A DNA stretch of 64,000 nucleotides from assembly GCA_028023455.1 (NCBI GenBank), contig JAQFVV010000346.1, positions 622,001 to 686,000 on the forward strand. The letters are read 5' to 3'. A program made the translations under genes and the position numbers. Of the stretch, positions 23,919-36,317 are shown in pieces. Every line of letters begins with the position of its first letter. Positions within the stretch are counted from its first letter, which is position 1. The notes beneath the pieces were generated by a model. That model made no database searches, was not told the DNA's origin, and saw only the letters and a program-made list of their open reading frames with translations. Origin of the DNA: Epiperipatus broadwayi. Its lineage: Eukaryota > Onychophora > Udeonychophora > Euonychophora > Peripatidae.

Positions 23919-25255
23919 CAATAATTTCAGCGCTTTATAATAGTACTATAATAGATTTTATGCAATAAAGAAGTTGGTTGTCGTCGAATAGCCACTATAT
24001 CCCACTCAATTGCGCAGTTTTCACGCTTAAACTAATATGATCATTCCCAGGTCGTTAATTATAATCATTTCGATGTGTTTTTTGTAATGCGAAAATAAAA
24101 ACAAAAGAAAATCGTCTTTTTTAAATATTATTTTTTATTAGAAAAATCAATTTTCTATCGGAGATTTTTTTACTGGGGTTACGGCTTTTTTTTGTTGTTG
24201 TTTAAAAACTCATAATCGGAATAAAAAGTAAAAATTGTTAGTCTTCCTTTTACATTTTATTTTTACAGAGAAACAGATATTATTGTGTTATCACTATTTT
24301 TTACTTTTTTAGTCTTTGTTTTACTTTTTTTTTTTTTACAGACAAACAGATATTACCGCTATTTTTTATTTCAAATAGAATGACAACTAAAAGTATAAGT
24401 TGTTACATTTAGGGTTACTGTTCTGTTGTTTGTAATGCTAAAATAAAAAATATCAAAATCGTATTTTTGTAAATATTTTTTTTTTACTAACATCTATAAA
24501 ATAAATGATAACAAAAAACGTAAACTATATTCAACAAAGTATAACAGTAGTCGGAGAAAAGAAAGTAAAACTTTTTTAAACAACAACAAATATATATATA
24601 ATATCTTCTTTACTTATTAAACGTGTTTATAATATATGCTTTTTATGACATTTAAAAAAACAGTGTACAATTGTACTTTTCTTACTGGATATTTTTGTGT
24701 TAACGCTCTTTTATATTTCAAAAATATACAGACGGTACAATCTTTGTCTCGTGGAATGTTACGAATAGTACATTATTTGACGCGTTACTTAATTCAAACT
24801 CACTTTATACATATATCTCATCAACATTTACCACTTAAAACTTCAATACACTACGGTGTAAAAAGTCTATTAATTATTACTTTACAAAATCTGAACCTTT
24901 AAATACTTTAAAATAAAAACAAATCCAATCAAAACAACATTTCCATCCAATTCAATAAAACACCCTCTCACCAAGCCCTAACCATTTTATAAACTGTGCG
25001 AATTCGGAAAATGTATTTGCTGTGATGCGACATACATGCTGTACTGCGACGCGACATAGCGGCCTGCAATCTGTAGCACAACAAAAAAGTTGTATTATAG
25101 AAAATGCGGGTTCGAACATGTTGGCCGCGGAAACGGCATTTTTATGTGTTTTAGCGCGAAAACGGCGCCATCCAGTGGGATATGGTGGCTCTTCGACGAC
25201 TACCAAGAAGTTCATAAGCACTTAAAATCAGAATTTCCCCATTTTATATACACAC

Positions 25256-25556
25256 ATTAAATTTTATAAGATTATAATGTAAATCTGTTCAAACGTTATA
25301 GATGAAAAATAGTATGTATGATGTTTTTGCATTTTAAATCTCGTTCTATTTTTTGCTTTTTATAAAAAGAGTACATAATCAATTATTCATTTAGTGTCCG
25401 CAAGTAATAAATTTTACAAGATTATAATGTAAATCTGTTCAAACATCATAAATGCCTATACGATGTATGTTATTGTTTTTGCATTTTAAATCACATTCAA
25501 TTTTTGCTTTTTGTAAAACGAGTATGTAATCAATTAATCTTTTAGTGTCCGCAAGT
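25256..25556 (+). repeat. ~149-bp direct repeat, two copies
   Basis: Both copies contain 'aagattataatgtaaatctg', 'ttcaaac', 'tttttgcattttaaatc', 'taatcaatta' and end in 'ttttagtgtccgcaag' or 'tttagtgtccgcaag'. Copy boundaries are at about 25,405. The repeat is internal to the Tigger-like element. Confidence 0.8.
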
Positions 25557-26394
25557 TTATTTTTAAAAGGTGAGTAACAGCGGTGGCACAATTAAATTTG
25601 ACAATTAAAATCTGATTTTTAATTATAATTAACAATTAAAAAATTATGTAACGTGATCTGAAATTAAGGTGATGAAATTTGATTTTTAAATGGAATTGAA
25701 AATTAAAGACAAAAATAAGAATTTAATTTTAAATTGTTTTAATTAAATTTTGCCCAACAATGGTGAGTCGGTGTCTTTTTATTATCGTAAGTCTAAGTTC
25801 TTATTTTTATTTTAAACTTTTAGTTTACTCTAACGGAGAGAAACAAACACCCAAGAAAATGAATTGCTTTGTAAACAAAAATTTCAATTTTAAATCGCTT
25901 AGTGAAATGGGAAGGATCAACAGCGATTACCGGAAAACGTTTTAGTTGTATTTCTTCTTGACTTCGTTTAAGGAGAAGCTATAGTACATCACATCATGAC
26001 GAATTTGATGTCTCAAATAGCGATAATGATAAAATACCATACATGTGTGAAACAAATGTAAATTATGCATAAAAATATATTGTTTTGAGTAAAATTAAAT
26101 ACTGTAGTTAATAAAAAAAGTTTGTCTTGTATCAATTTTTTTCAAATTTGAAATTTTTTATTAGTTATATTTTATTTTCCTATTTTTTTTTTATGCGAAT
26201 TTTAAAGTAATTTTATGTTGTTGCTTTGCCTTTATGTGATTTTTGGAAAATTAGAGTACGTATCCCCCATTTTTCAAAGTAAGTTAAGTCTATTTTTGTG
26301 CAATTTCTTTTGTGCGCATTTTCTGAGGAACCTATCTACTGCAAAAAACGAGACCCAGGTGTATTATAACTAAGCCAATAAACATCACATGATC

Positions 26395-26484
26395 ACTAGA
26401 TGGGGATTTTATGCACAAGTCTTCTGGCATCCATTGATTATTCTGGTTTGCGCTGAGTGGCAATATGTATATAGAGAGTTTTGC
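26395..26484. repeat. Single arm of the 50.2-kb foldback family
   Basis: The stretch 'gggattttatgcacaag', 'ttctggcatccattgatta', 'gctgagtggca' and 'gagagttttgc' matches the outer right arm of the foldback element at 50,234-50,886 in the same orientation. The partner arm is absent here. It lies immediately right of the Tigger-like insertion. Confidence 0.7.
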
Positions 26485-26499
26485 TTGTTTATATTATAA

Positions 26500-28070
26500 C
26501 TACTTTATATGTGTGTGTATAGTTTAAAAATATAGGGTGAAAGTTTTTGACATCTAGTATAATTATAGATTTATGTAAATTTTTATTTATGGAAGGATAG
26601 AAATAGGGAAAAAAATAAACATAAATAATTGATAAATAGTTTACAAAAGAATTAAAACATTAGTATTTATATGAATTCAGAACAACCTGTCTCACTTCAT
26701 TTATAGCTCTATATGGGTTAATGAGGGACTCCAGAACTCAAGATTTATGGGACTTCCAATTCCCAAACTTTTTATGAACCCTGGAGCAATTCCATTCCTT
26801 TTTTTTTTTCCCCCAATTATAATAAAATCTAAGAAATTATTAAATTAAGTCAACTAAAGTTAATATATAAAGAGTGTATATAAGTTAAAATAAATAGATT
26901 CATTAAGTCGGGGGAGGGGGGACTTTTTAATTATAAAATAGCACAGTATGCTTAAAAGATTATTTTGTTTGGAACAAAAGATTTAATTTGCTTTTGTCAA
27001 GGTAATAATAATATCGATTGATCATCAGGTATATAAAAAGTTTACACTTGATTTGATCTTATTGTTTATTTATTTGCTGATATTTTCAAGTTCATTTATT
27101 TTTTTTAGAAATTTTCAAATCCTATTAATAATAAAGAAAAGATTTACTAATGGCAAATACTGTAACAGAGACAGAAGTTTGTATTATTATACAAACTAAT
27201 ACTAAAACCCAATCAAATAGTGTAATTCTCATGATATGTTAAGTGTCCCATCTGATCTGTGCATTTAGCCATCAATTGGAATAATTTGAGAATCTCCCTT
27301 GAGCCATTTAGATATAGAAAAATGCTTATCCAATTGTGAAATTAATTTTGTTCAAAGGAAGAAAGAATAAACATGCAAATGAGCATTTTGCAGGCCTACA
27401 GATGTACAAAGAAAGACCATACCAGTCAATATTATCATATTTTATTAAAAGTAAATTTTTCAAATATTTTTTTGTTTGTCTTCTTAATTTCATTATATAT
27501 CAGTAACCATTGGTTAATCATAAAGATCAGATGGTATCTGGATTGATGTACATCTATTAATTTTATCATATAAATGTCATTGTATTTCTTTTGTGTTATA
27601 TTGTTGATTTATTATTCTAATTGTTAATTAAATATTAATTTTGATGTCTAAGTAATTCTATGTTCTCTGCCTTGCATTAATATGTGTGATTATTTGATTA
27701 TTGGCATTAGGGAAATGTTCTGAGTATTGTATTAGATACCCTGACATGAACTAGACAGGATTGAAATTTTATATCAAGACAGCAGCAATTTCATGGAAGA
27801 ACCATAAGTTATTCATGAATTATAAATAAGCTAATTATCATGTAAATTTTTTATCCATTTCATAGTGTATTTTTGCATGTGTGTGTATGTAAACTGTATG
27901 CGCATCTATCATCTGTTACTTAAATGAGGGGGGGGGGAGCATAAGTAAGCAAAGTTGCCTCTTTAGTATATTTCATACCCACCCATTACATGAAATAGTG
28001 GTCAGATTGTGTTGGCAGATTGCTGAGGAACCTGGAGAGATTATCATTTATAACTATTATATCAATCTAT
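26500..28070 (+). repeat. Old diverged duplication, copy 1
   Basis: Collinear with 31,140-33,400. Shared blocks in order include 'aaacattagtatttat', 'taaagttaatat', 'taatttgctttt', 'ggcaaata', 'tctgccttgcatt' or 'tctgcattgcatt', 'aggattgaaat' or 'agggttgaaat', and 'gaattataaata'. Identity is low and there are many gaps, so the event is old. No ORF is shared between the copies. A G10 run lies near 27,928. It could be two copies of a larger unclassified mobile element. Confidence 0.55.
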
Positions 28071-31000
28071 TGTTAGTAGCTAAACATGGAATCATGACCA
28101 TCATCATCAGTTAGCATCTCTTTATGCCATACCTTACTACACAAAATAGCAATTAACATTACAGCCAATAAATCACTTAAAATGATTTATTCTAAACTTT
28201 ATGTAATTATATTAACTTAGGCATAATATTGAATTGAAAAATATAATCATACCAAAACCAGGGTAAATTAATGAAAGTAAGACAATGATAGATGTATGCA
28301 CAGGCTAAATCGCAAGTCTAAAGAAAGTAAGAGAGCATGTGAAAAATTCATACTAACAAGTTAAAAAGTGTGGCTTTGAAGAAAAGATGTGCTTGGTGAT
28401 GTTTAGCAATGAGAAAAAATGTTGCATAAAAGTAAGATATGGAGTACAACTCAATTAATATTACTGAAATAAAACTAAATAAAATAATAATTGAAGTAAA
28501 TGATAATTAGATTAATAATACAGAGAATAGAAATGAACTAGGAGAAAGAATAGGGAGAGAAGCAATGGTTAATGAAAAAAGTGGAAGTTCCATACTATCT
28601 TTCAAAATGTTTATGGAAGCAATTACAAAAGATACTGAAAAATAATCAAAGATGATTCAAGAGACTTTGGGCAAGAAAATGTTGAAATGAATCGGAAGTG
28701 TAAAGTTCTGGAGGAAAAAAAATAAATAAATAATGTAGAACTGATAAAAAAAAAAATTGGTTCAAAATTCAAATGAAATTAAAGTAGTGAAGCTCTGGGA
28801 GGGGCGAATGAAATAATAGAAGAGAGTAAAAAATTAAGAATTAGTAGAAAATAAAGCAAAAAATATATTTACATAAGAAGTGTAAGAATCTATAGAGTTT
28901 GCTAATAATATAATTTTTTTTAAATATATTATAGATCAATCTACCTTAGAATAGCAGAAAATAATGGAGGCCATGATTAAGAAATCTATAAAAAAAAAAA
29001 AAAAGACTTTCCAGACAGAATATTCATTTTAATCAAAAGTATTGAAATTTTGAAAGAAAAAATCATACTTTATTAATTGAATGGACTACTGCTGTTAATA
29101 ACATTAAACCTAGAATTTAAAAGAAGAAATTCCTCCTGATTGTCGATGTTTAATTTTCATCACAAGCAATTGGAGATCAGCTAAATATCAGAATGGGCGA
29201 ACTTTTATTTAACACTCACTTGTGGGAAAGCACATTTCTATTGTTGAATTTAAATACAAATAAAAATGAAAGGAAAAATTTGATACAATTTTAAATCTAG
29301 GAGAAAGTATCAAGTTTAGTAAAATCAAGATATTATTTTGTTGTATATTCCATATGTTTAGTGGTTCTATTCAATTTGTACTAGAAAGGTCAAATTAAAA
29401 ACAATGTGCTCATTTCAGAAAGAACATGAACATTGATATCGAACTATGGAAACAAAATCATATTGAAGTTAAACACTTACGTGATCATTTACTTAATCAT
29501 TATTACTGAGAATATATAAAATTTGATTACGACCCTATATATAAAAATGAATTAGTAGAAACAAACCAGAAGAGGTGAGAGAAGTAAAATAGAAACAAGT
29601 AAAGGTAAAAATGCAATTATTAAAAAGATACAGTAGTTTGTAATATAAGCTATATGCGAATATAGGAGTGACAGTTGATCATTTATTCGTGTAAGTTTTG
29701 GAGATGAAGATAGATTACCTATGGAACATCTTCCATCTAAATTTATTGCAAATTTTTGTTTTTCCTATTACATACACAATGTTAATTATGTATTAATTAC
29801 CAAGGATTCTATCAAGTTGAGTTATAATTTAATCATTATTATGGATTAGAGAATTGTTGCAATGTTAATAAAATTATCAAACATTTTAAATTCTGGGTAT
29901 ATATGAAACCAAAAGATATAGAAAGTCCACTTCCTGCCAGAAACAGATTTTTCTTAGATGCTGATGTCAGGCATTATAAAAATGTTATTTTATACACGGT
30001 GCCCATTGAAACCAATCTTTTAAAGGGCAAAGTGAAACAAGAATAACTTTTATGCTTGATCTTAAAATCTTTCGTTGGAAAGAAAAGTTGGTGGAGTTGG
30101 AAGAGATGGTATTTTATGATTCTGAAAAAAAAATTGCTATGCTTACAGTATTTCTGAGAGGTTTGATTGTTGAATATTATTAAATCTTGCATCTAGATTG
30201 ATCATATATTCATAAGAGTTTGATATGTTTTTCCTACACTAATGAATGTGAACCTTTTGGTTGATCCCACTAGTCAATTATTCCTGGTTGCATTTCAACT
30301 TTCCAGAAATTATATTTCTGGTCTTTATTTATATCAGACAGATAATTTATGGTTGAACTAAGAGTTGTGTTTTATACCAGATGTATTCCTCTTGGTTTTA
30401 AGTGTTCTGTGTATGCATGATGGGTTTTATTGCACCCAGCTCATAATTTTTGGATGCTACAAATTGCTGTAAGATGCACCAACATAGCTTGATATGAGAC
30501 TTAACAACAATACAGCCATTGAGCCTCTGTTATCACAAGAAACTTACTGGTGGATTTTCATAGGGTGTGCATTTGACTATTTAAATAAAAGAAAATTTTC
30601 TAAGGAACTTTAAAACCATTTAATTATGAAAATATATATTTTGTTTGTTGACATTCATGGGAATATACCATAAGGATATGGCAAAAACTAGCTGTAAATC
30701 GAAAGGCTATTTTAAATGAAAAAAAACATTAGTAAATGTCCTACCATAAACCTAAAGCTTATTCAAAATAAGCAGCAACAAAATATTAAAAATGAAATGA
30801 TATATGTACAAGTAAAGGAGTGCAAGAAAAACGGAGTCAATAAAGTTTGTGAGGATATTTTATTAGGAATATATGAAAAGATATAATTAAGAGGAATCAG
30901 CACTTTTCATGTATTAAAAAGTGGCAAAAGATGTAAAATATCTAGTATTTATAACTGGAGATAGTAATATAATGCAAAAAAATGACAAATGGGGCTAAAA

Positions 31001-31139
31001 ATTTTAGCGTGGATTTTGGTTTCATTTTAGTTGGGGGAATATGAGATAAATCAGTTTTTTGTTCATTGTACAAATATAATCTGAACATAAAAATTGGCAA
31101 TATGACTACAAAGTATTAAAATTGATTATATATTGTTAA
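28071..31139. other. AT-rich sequence, no gene recognised
   Basis: Purine-rich stretches (28,250-29,050 and 29,550-29,650) contain many short open segments, but none matches a family I can name. The minus-strand ORF at 29,974-30,192 is low-complexity. A decayed retroelement is possible but cannot be shown by eye. Confidence 0.4.
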
Positions 31140-33400
31140 TTTGCATCTGCGTGTCTACAGTTTAAAATATTAAGGATAGGGGGATAACTTTTTTCCTGTC
31201 TTTCAGAAAAATTACTGGTTTGTAAGGAAATTTTATTCATTTATAGAAGAAAGAAAGCTGGAAAGAAAGAATTCATTTCATAATATCAAAAATACAAATA
31301 ATTTTGAGTAAGGTTTGTAAAAGGATTAGAACATTAGTATTTATTTTTTTCACATGTCGAAGGCGTTTGACCAGGAAGCGAACCCGGGCCAGCTGCTTGG
31401 AAGGCAGCTATGCTAACCGCTAGAATTCGAATTAACCTGTAATTTAAAATCACTTTATAAAAGTCGCCTAAAGTTAATATTAAAATGTTTGTTTATTTAA
31501 AGAAATTTTTTATATAAAAATGTATATAAATTAAAATGGGATTATTAAACCAATTGGAAAAAGTGTATTAAAACGTAATTTGCTTTTAGCAAGAATAGAG
31601 ATAATGACAGATTGGCTACTATATTCAAAGTAATTGCTATTTTACTTGATTTTACTCATTAGTTCATTCCCATTAGTTTATTAATCTTATAGAGATTTTT
31701 ATATAGCCAAGGGAACCTTTTAGCAACAATCAAAGCCAAGGCAAATACCATAAAAATGGCTGAGTCAGTATATGAGTATTAATACATTATCTAAAATTTA
31801 AAATTATGATAAATTGAAGAGTCTGCCATGCTCACAAATATGTCATATATAAAAGTCTTGTATGCACTTACATTTACTCATCAAATTATGTGACCCCCTT
31901 CCTGAAATATTACTTACATAAAAAGATGTTTATATGATTGAAGATAATCTGACAAAGAAAGAAATGACTTTCAAATAACTATCATATTGCTAACTATAGT
32001 TGTGAAACAAGGAAAGACCATATTGATATCAAAGACTTTGGAACTATAAAATCAAGAAATCGACTGAGTCAAGGAATTCAAAAGTGTAAAGAAGAAACAC
32101 ATCAGTATCAATAAAAATAGCTAGCCGTATAGATCTATACATATTACATTTAAAATTAGAAATGGAAGTTTATTTCGTTTAAAGACCTAAAAAATATATT
32201 TTGATATAATTTTATTTAATGTGGATTTTTTCAAATTCCTTTTTTTTATCTACTCAATTTTACCATGTGGTCAATAACCACTGACTGATAAAGTGTTCTA
32301 TATATATACACACACAGACAATGGAAGTACATCAAACCAATACATTAGTGATCAGCAAATTACAGCTTGTAGGCTTATCGGCCTGTGACATGCCACACTG
32401 CTCGTAATGAAAATATAATCAACAAATGAAACAAAAAGTTATTTTTTGATAATGTCATATTGCCACCGGAAAGTGAAACTAAAAATAAAACTACATTCCA
32501 GCACAAAGAGGATACATTTTTTATTTATTTATTAAAAAAATTGTCTTTTTTTTTTTAAAGATGAATAACTTTTTTAAATTAAAAATAGATAAAATTTTAC
32601 TGAATGATGAGATAATGGAAAGAAAAGTATTTTTTATGAAAAGTTTTAAAAATTACATTTCCAGAAAGCAGAAAATATCAAAATTAAGCATAAAGATCTT
32701 AATTATCTTGTAATTTTATAAAAATGTTCAAAAAAATTAAGTTTTCATACAATTTTATAAATTGTACTCTGTTCAAGTAATTTGATTGTAATGCTTTTTG
32801 TGATTAAATTAGCCCACTAAGATTTAAAATTTACTGACTACTGAAGATCATAATAATATCTTAGAAATGAATACATGTACTATTTCTATTCATGGTGTGT
32901 GAATTGATGCACATTGATTCATTTGGTTGTAACGCTACTTGTGTCGTAATGTATTTCCATATACTTTAATTTGTCATGCTGATTATTAACTCTTTATTAT
33001 TAATTTAGTTTAATATCTAAATAATTATTTCTTTTCTGCATTGCATTTTATATCATAATCTATATATGTGTGTGTTTATCTAGTCATTAAGTTTAGAAGA
33101 GTTATTTCTGAATATTTTAATAGGCATCCAAGCTGTTAACTAGATAGGGTTGAAATATTTGTGTTGAATCTTAGATGAAACTAGTCTGTCTAAAAGACCA
33201 GATAGTGCAACTCTCATTGAAGAACTACAAATTAAGCCTTGAATTATAAATATGTATTGCTATGTAACTATATTCTGTTCCATAAATTGGCAACCCAACT
33301 TTGGGGCATAAATTAACAAGTTATCTCAGCATAATACATTCATTAAATCAAATACTACAGGCTCGTTGAGGACCAAGAAAGATTATATATTTATTTTCAA
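31140..33400 (+). repeat. Old diverged duplication, copy 2
   Basis: Collinear counterpart of 26,500-28,070, about 0.7 kb longer. The extra length comes from the SINE at 31,343-31,432 and additional AT-rich sequence at about 32,150-32,850. Shared anchors are listed under copy 1. The SINE is missing from copy 1, so it inserted after the duplication or was lost from copy 1. Confidence 0.5.
31343..31432 (-). mobile_element. tRNA-derived SINE with tRNA-Gly(TCC)-like head
   Basis: On the minus strand the body reads 'agcggttagcat', 'agctgccttccaagcagctg' and 'gcccgggttcgcttcctggt', then 'caaacgc'. This resembles a tRNA-Gly with anticodon TCC: D-arm, anticodon stem CTGCC/GGCAG-type pairing and B-box GGTTCGcTTCC. 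The 5' acceptor strand is degenerate and does not pair with the 3' strand, so it is not a functional tRNA. It is followed by 'gacatgtgaaaaaa', the same short tail as in the other two SINEs here. It is best read as a 5'-truncated or decayed SINE. Confidence 0.65.
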
Positions 33401-34072
33401 CACCCCACCATCATTTAATTCTCTTAAAGATACAAATACATGAGTTATGCACTTCATACAAGATTTCTTGAATTCTAGTGCTTTTGTCTGTTTGAATGAT
33501 TTTATGTAAATATGCTTTATAGGAAAAATATTTTTTAAACATTGTACAAACAACATCAACACAGTGTTGGGGGAAAAAAGATATAATTAGAAAGATATTA
33601 CATTTTTTAAAATCAAATGCTGCAATAATATGATTTATATATAGACATAGATGATAATGCCGGTTTATATTTGAATATTAGCAATTAGCAGCAGCTTATA
33701 TATCGCAGGTTTCTTACATGTTTTTTTTTTTAAATTGAGATAAAACATGTTTATTAACTAATTAATATTAATTGAATAGTTTATTGCTTGTACATTTGTT
33801 AGAAAATGGAACCCTAGAACTGACGTGGTGTTGTGTGTGCATATATATATTATTTAATTACAATTAAAAAAATTATTCAATATTGTTAAAGATATTAGCA
33901 GTATTTTTAATTATGACAAGAATTTCTCTTTTTCGATAATTATTTTTCTTAGTTAAGTAAATTTGCTAGAGATGAATCTTGTTATATTAAAAAAAGAAGA
34001 ATGCGGATAAAAACTACTTCTCTTTATTACATTTCTGCATTTACTGTCGATTGCTAAACAGGATACCATGTT
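33401..34072. other. AT-rich sequence, no gene recognised
   Basis: Nothing beyond AT-rich low-complexity sequence and short microsatellite-like TA runs near 33,840. Confidence 0.5.
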
Positions 34073-35114
34073 CCTCCAAAATAAGTCCATGTTTTATAAT
34101 AATTTTTGCTCCAAAAGATGCCATAGGGCTTATTTTCAGAGGGTGTCTTATTTTTTCATATACAAAAATCTACATTTATTCAAGTAGTATTTCTCTCTAC
34201 AGAAAACTGTAAAATTCTTACCTTAGGAGCCCTCCATATTTCCTTTCTTGTACTTGCCAGAGTAGCTCCTTTTTCCACTCATTTTGTCTGGGGATCAAAA
34301 TATCTTTTTTAAATTTACCATTAAATTGTTAATTGAAGACTTATGAGATGAGTGGTAATAAAAATGGTTACAATTAAGAATGGTTTATCTACACAGAGGT
34401 AATAAAAAAATGCAGACACAAAAATTCAGAAAATGTTTCTGTATTTCAGAATTACAAATGTTCATATATAGCACAACCATGTCGATCCATTATCAAGTGC
34501 ATATATCATAAATACTTTCCAAATTATTCGTAATAGCCCTGCTTGGGTATTCTTTTTAAAAACTTTAAGAGAAAGATTGAAGATTTAACTTAAGCTAAAC
34601 TTTGATTATTTTGAATCATTCTTTAAGGGGGGAAAAATAGTTAAGAAATCAAATTGATTTTTTTTTTTATCTTGAATTTTTAAAAGCTACCATGATGAAA
34701 CTTTAAAACTAAATCAAGCATTCTAAATTTAAGTATTAAATATATATCTAAAAATACATAAATTATAAATTGTCTGGTATACTGGCTTGTGGTAGATAAA
34801 ATTTTAAAAGTTTGTTAAATTGTTCATAAAGTCAATAAATTGATTACCTTAAGTCCAAGATTCGGCTGAGAGAAAATTGCTTTTTTATACAGGTAGAATT
34901 ATGTTGGTCGAAAATATTTGATGAGAAAATGTCAATAATATTGTTTATGTATACATTACTTTATAATTCAATACAGTTGTTTCATGTTCAACAGGCAAAC
35001 AAAAGCTGTCTATCTGGCTAATGATCTTAACTAGGGCTTATATTATTAGCATCACGAAAAATCATGCTAGGATTTATTTTCTGGTTAGGTCTTAGTTTCG
35101 AGAAAATATGGTAT
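34073..35114. mobile_element. DNA transposon with terminal inverted repeats, ~1.04 kb, no transposase
   Basis: The left end 'ataccatgttcctccaaaat' followed by 'aagtcc' pairs imperfectly with the right end 'aggtcttagtttcgagaaaa' followed by 'tatggtat'. Next to both ends are 'ggcttattttc'-type sequences ('agggcttattttcagagg' on the left; 'agggcttat' and 'aggatttattttctgg' on the right). This 'AAATAAG(A/C)C' layout recalls a widespread animal DNA transposon, but I cannot name the superfamily with confidence. TA flanks both ends if the termini are taken as CCATG and ATGG. There is no transposase ORF. Confidence 0.55.
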
Positions 35115-35639
35115 AACAAAATAATTTATTGAATTCATTTTTATTACCAGCTATTTTTGACATTTCAAATCATACTAAAGCACTTTAACACTGGTAAAGA
35201 AAATAATTACTTAACATCTAGTCTAAATAATTATTAAAAATAAACTATATTCATATTTAATGCAGCTGCCTATATATATCTACATAAATCTTGAAATATT
35301 TTCTGCCTTATTTCTACTGCCTCATTTTCCAAATATCCAGTAAAATAAACAATTCTACTTTATGATTAGTCTTAACAATGTTTTATATGTAGAAGAAAGT
35401 GTTTGCAATGATTATTATAAATAAGATGAGATTTTGAAGCAGTTGTTTGACATTAGTGGAATAAAATATTTGAATAAGACTTCAGCATGTCAATTCAACT
35501 TCTGTCAAGTCTATTTTGAAATCTGTATCTGATATTAGAAATATAGGAGTAACTTTTTTTTGTTTGTTATTCTGGTAGAGTTTCCATCCTAAAATAATAG
35601 CTAGTCTTTTATTTCCAAATAATCATTTCCCTGATACTT

Positions 35640-35760
35640 TGCATTTTTTGTTTCCTATGTTTTTATTCTACTCAAAATTACCCCAAATCCAAAACTCAAC
35701 CAAGCCAGCCAAGAAAGTAAAATCTAAAACACAACCAATGGTTGCTTTCACTACTACAAG
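35640..35760 (-). repeat. PLE-associated tail, inverted copy of 38.89-38.96 kb
   Basis: 'caaaattaccccaaatc', 'actcaacca' and 'ccagccaagaaagt' are the reverse complement of 'actttcttggctgg', 'tggttgagt' and 'gatttggggtaattttg' at 38,917-38,960. The copies mark the outer edges of the PLE locus on both sides. Confidence 0.65.
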
Positions 35761-36317
35761 CAGACTTCTCCAAGTGTAAAAAACAACATATTTATATTTA
35801 ATATTACCCACAATTCCACTTTTTCCCATCCACCCTTAATATTAAAAGAACTTTTAAATAAGTTAGTTAATTCAGAATCATAAATTTTTAATAATAAAGA
35901 TTCTTATTATTTCATTTCTCAAAAAAGTCAACCATAGCTTCCTCAAAATTAATAGTGGCCTGCACCTTTTTCATGGACATATAAAGCAGAATTAAGATAT
36001 TTATTTTTAATCCTACTTTTATGTACCTTTATTCTTTCATTTTGGCACAAACTACTCTGATTTATATAAACCTTCATTAAAAAACAAGAGATAATATACA
36101 CTAAACCAGGAATAGTTTTTCTATCAAAAATTTTCTTTGTATTATTTAATAAATTATTCATTGCAATACCTTTTTTCCAAGCAATTTTCTTATTTCCAAA
36201 CAAATAGCTATTTTTAATACAATTTTATAAGAAGACGATTTAAATGGCAAAGAAATAAAATACTTTTAACAAATTTATCAGAGTAGCCAACACTCAAACG
36301 ATCTTTATAAAATTAAC

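Larger units (their letters stand above)
23688..26361. mobile_element. Tigger/pogo-like (Tc1/mariner superfamily) element, 2.7 kb, no transposase
   Basis: The termini are inverted repeats: left CACCCGGGTCTCGTTTT, right AAAACGAGACCCAGGTG with an extra A in the run. They are flanked by TA on both sides (23,686-23,687 and 26,362-26,363), as in Tc1/mariner elements. The 'CTCGTTTTATgCg' layout with repeated 'atgcgatttt' just inside the end resembles Tigger termini (CCTCGTTTTATTGCG). At 2.7 kb it is near full Tigger size, yet I see no DDE transposase or CENP-B-like HTH. The interior instead holds a 44-bp-arm hairpin at 23,795-23,918, an odd GC-richer patch at 24,960-25,215, and a ~149-bp direct repeat at 25,256-25,556. 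The short ORFs inside are not recognisable proteins. Confidence 0.75.

Noticed and set aside
24952-25225. Overlapping ORFs on both strands (89 and 67 residues) as genes
   Set aside because: They lie in a GC-richer patch inside a transposon, have no recognised domain or splice context, and dual-strand openness is expected from the base composition.
29690-30200. Possible retroelement protein around 'ggagatgaagatagattacc'
   Set aside because: A few open segments looked suggestive, but no ordered motif series could be found on either strand.
31343-31432. Functional tRNA-Gly(TCC) gene on the minus strand
   Set aside because: The anticodon arm and T-arm look right, but the 5' acceptor strand does not pair and an A-tail follows, which fits a SINE or tRNA pseudogene.
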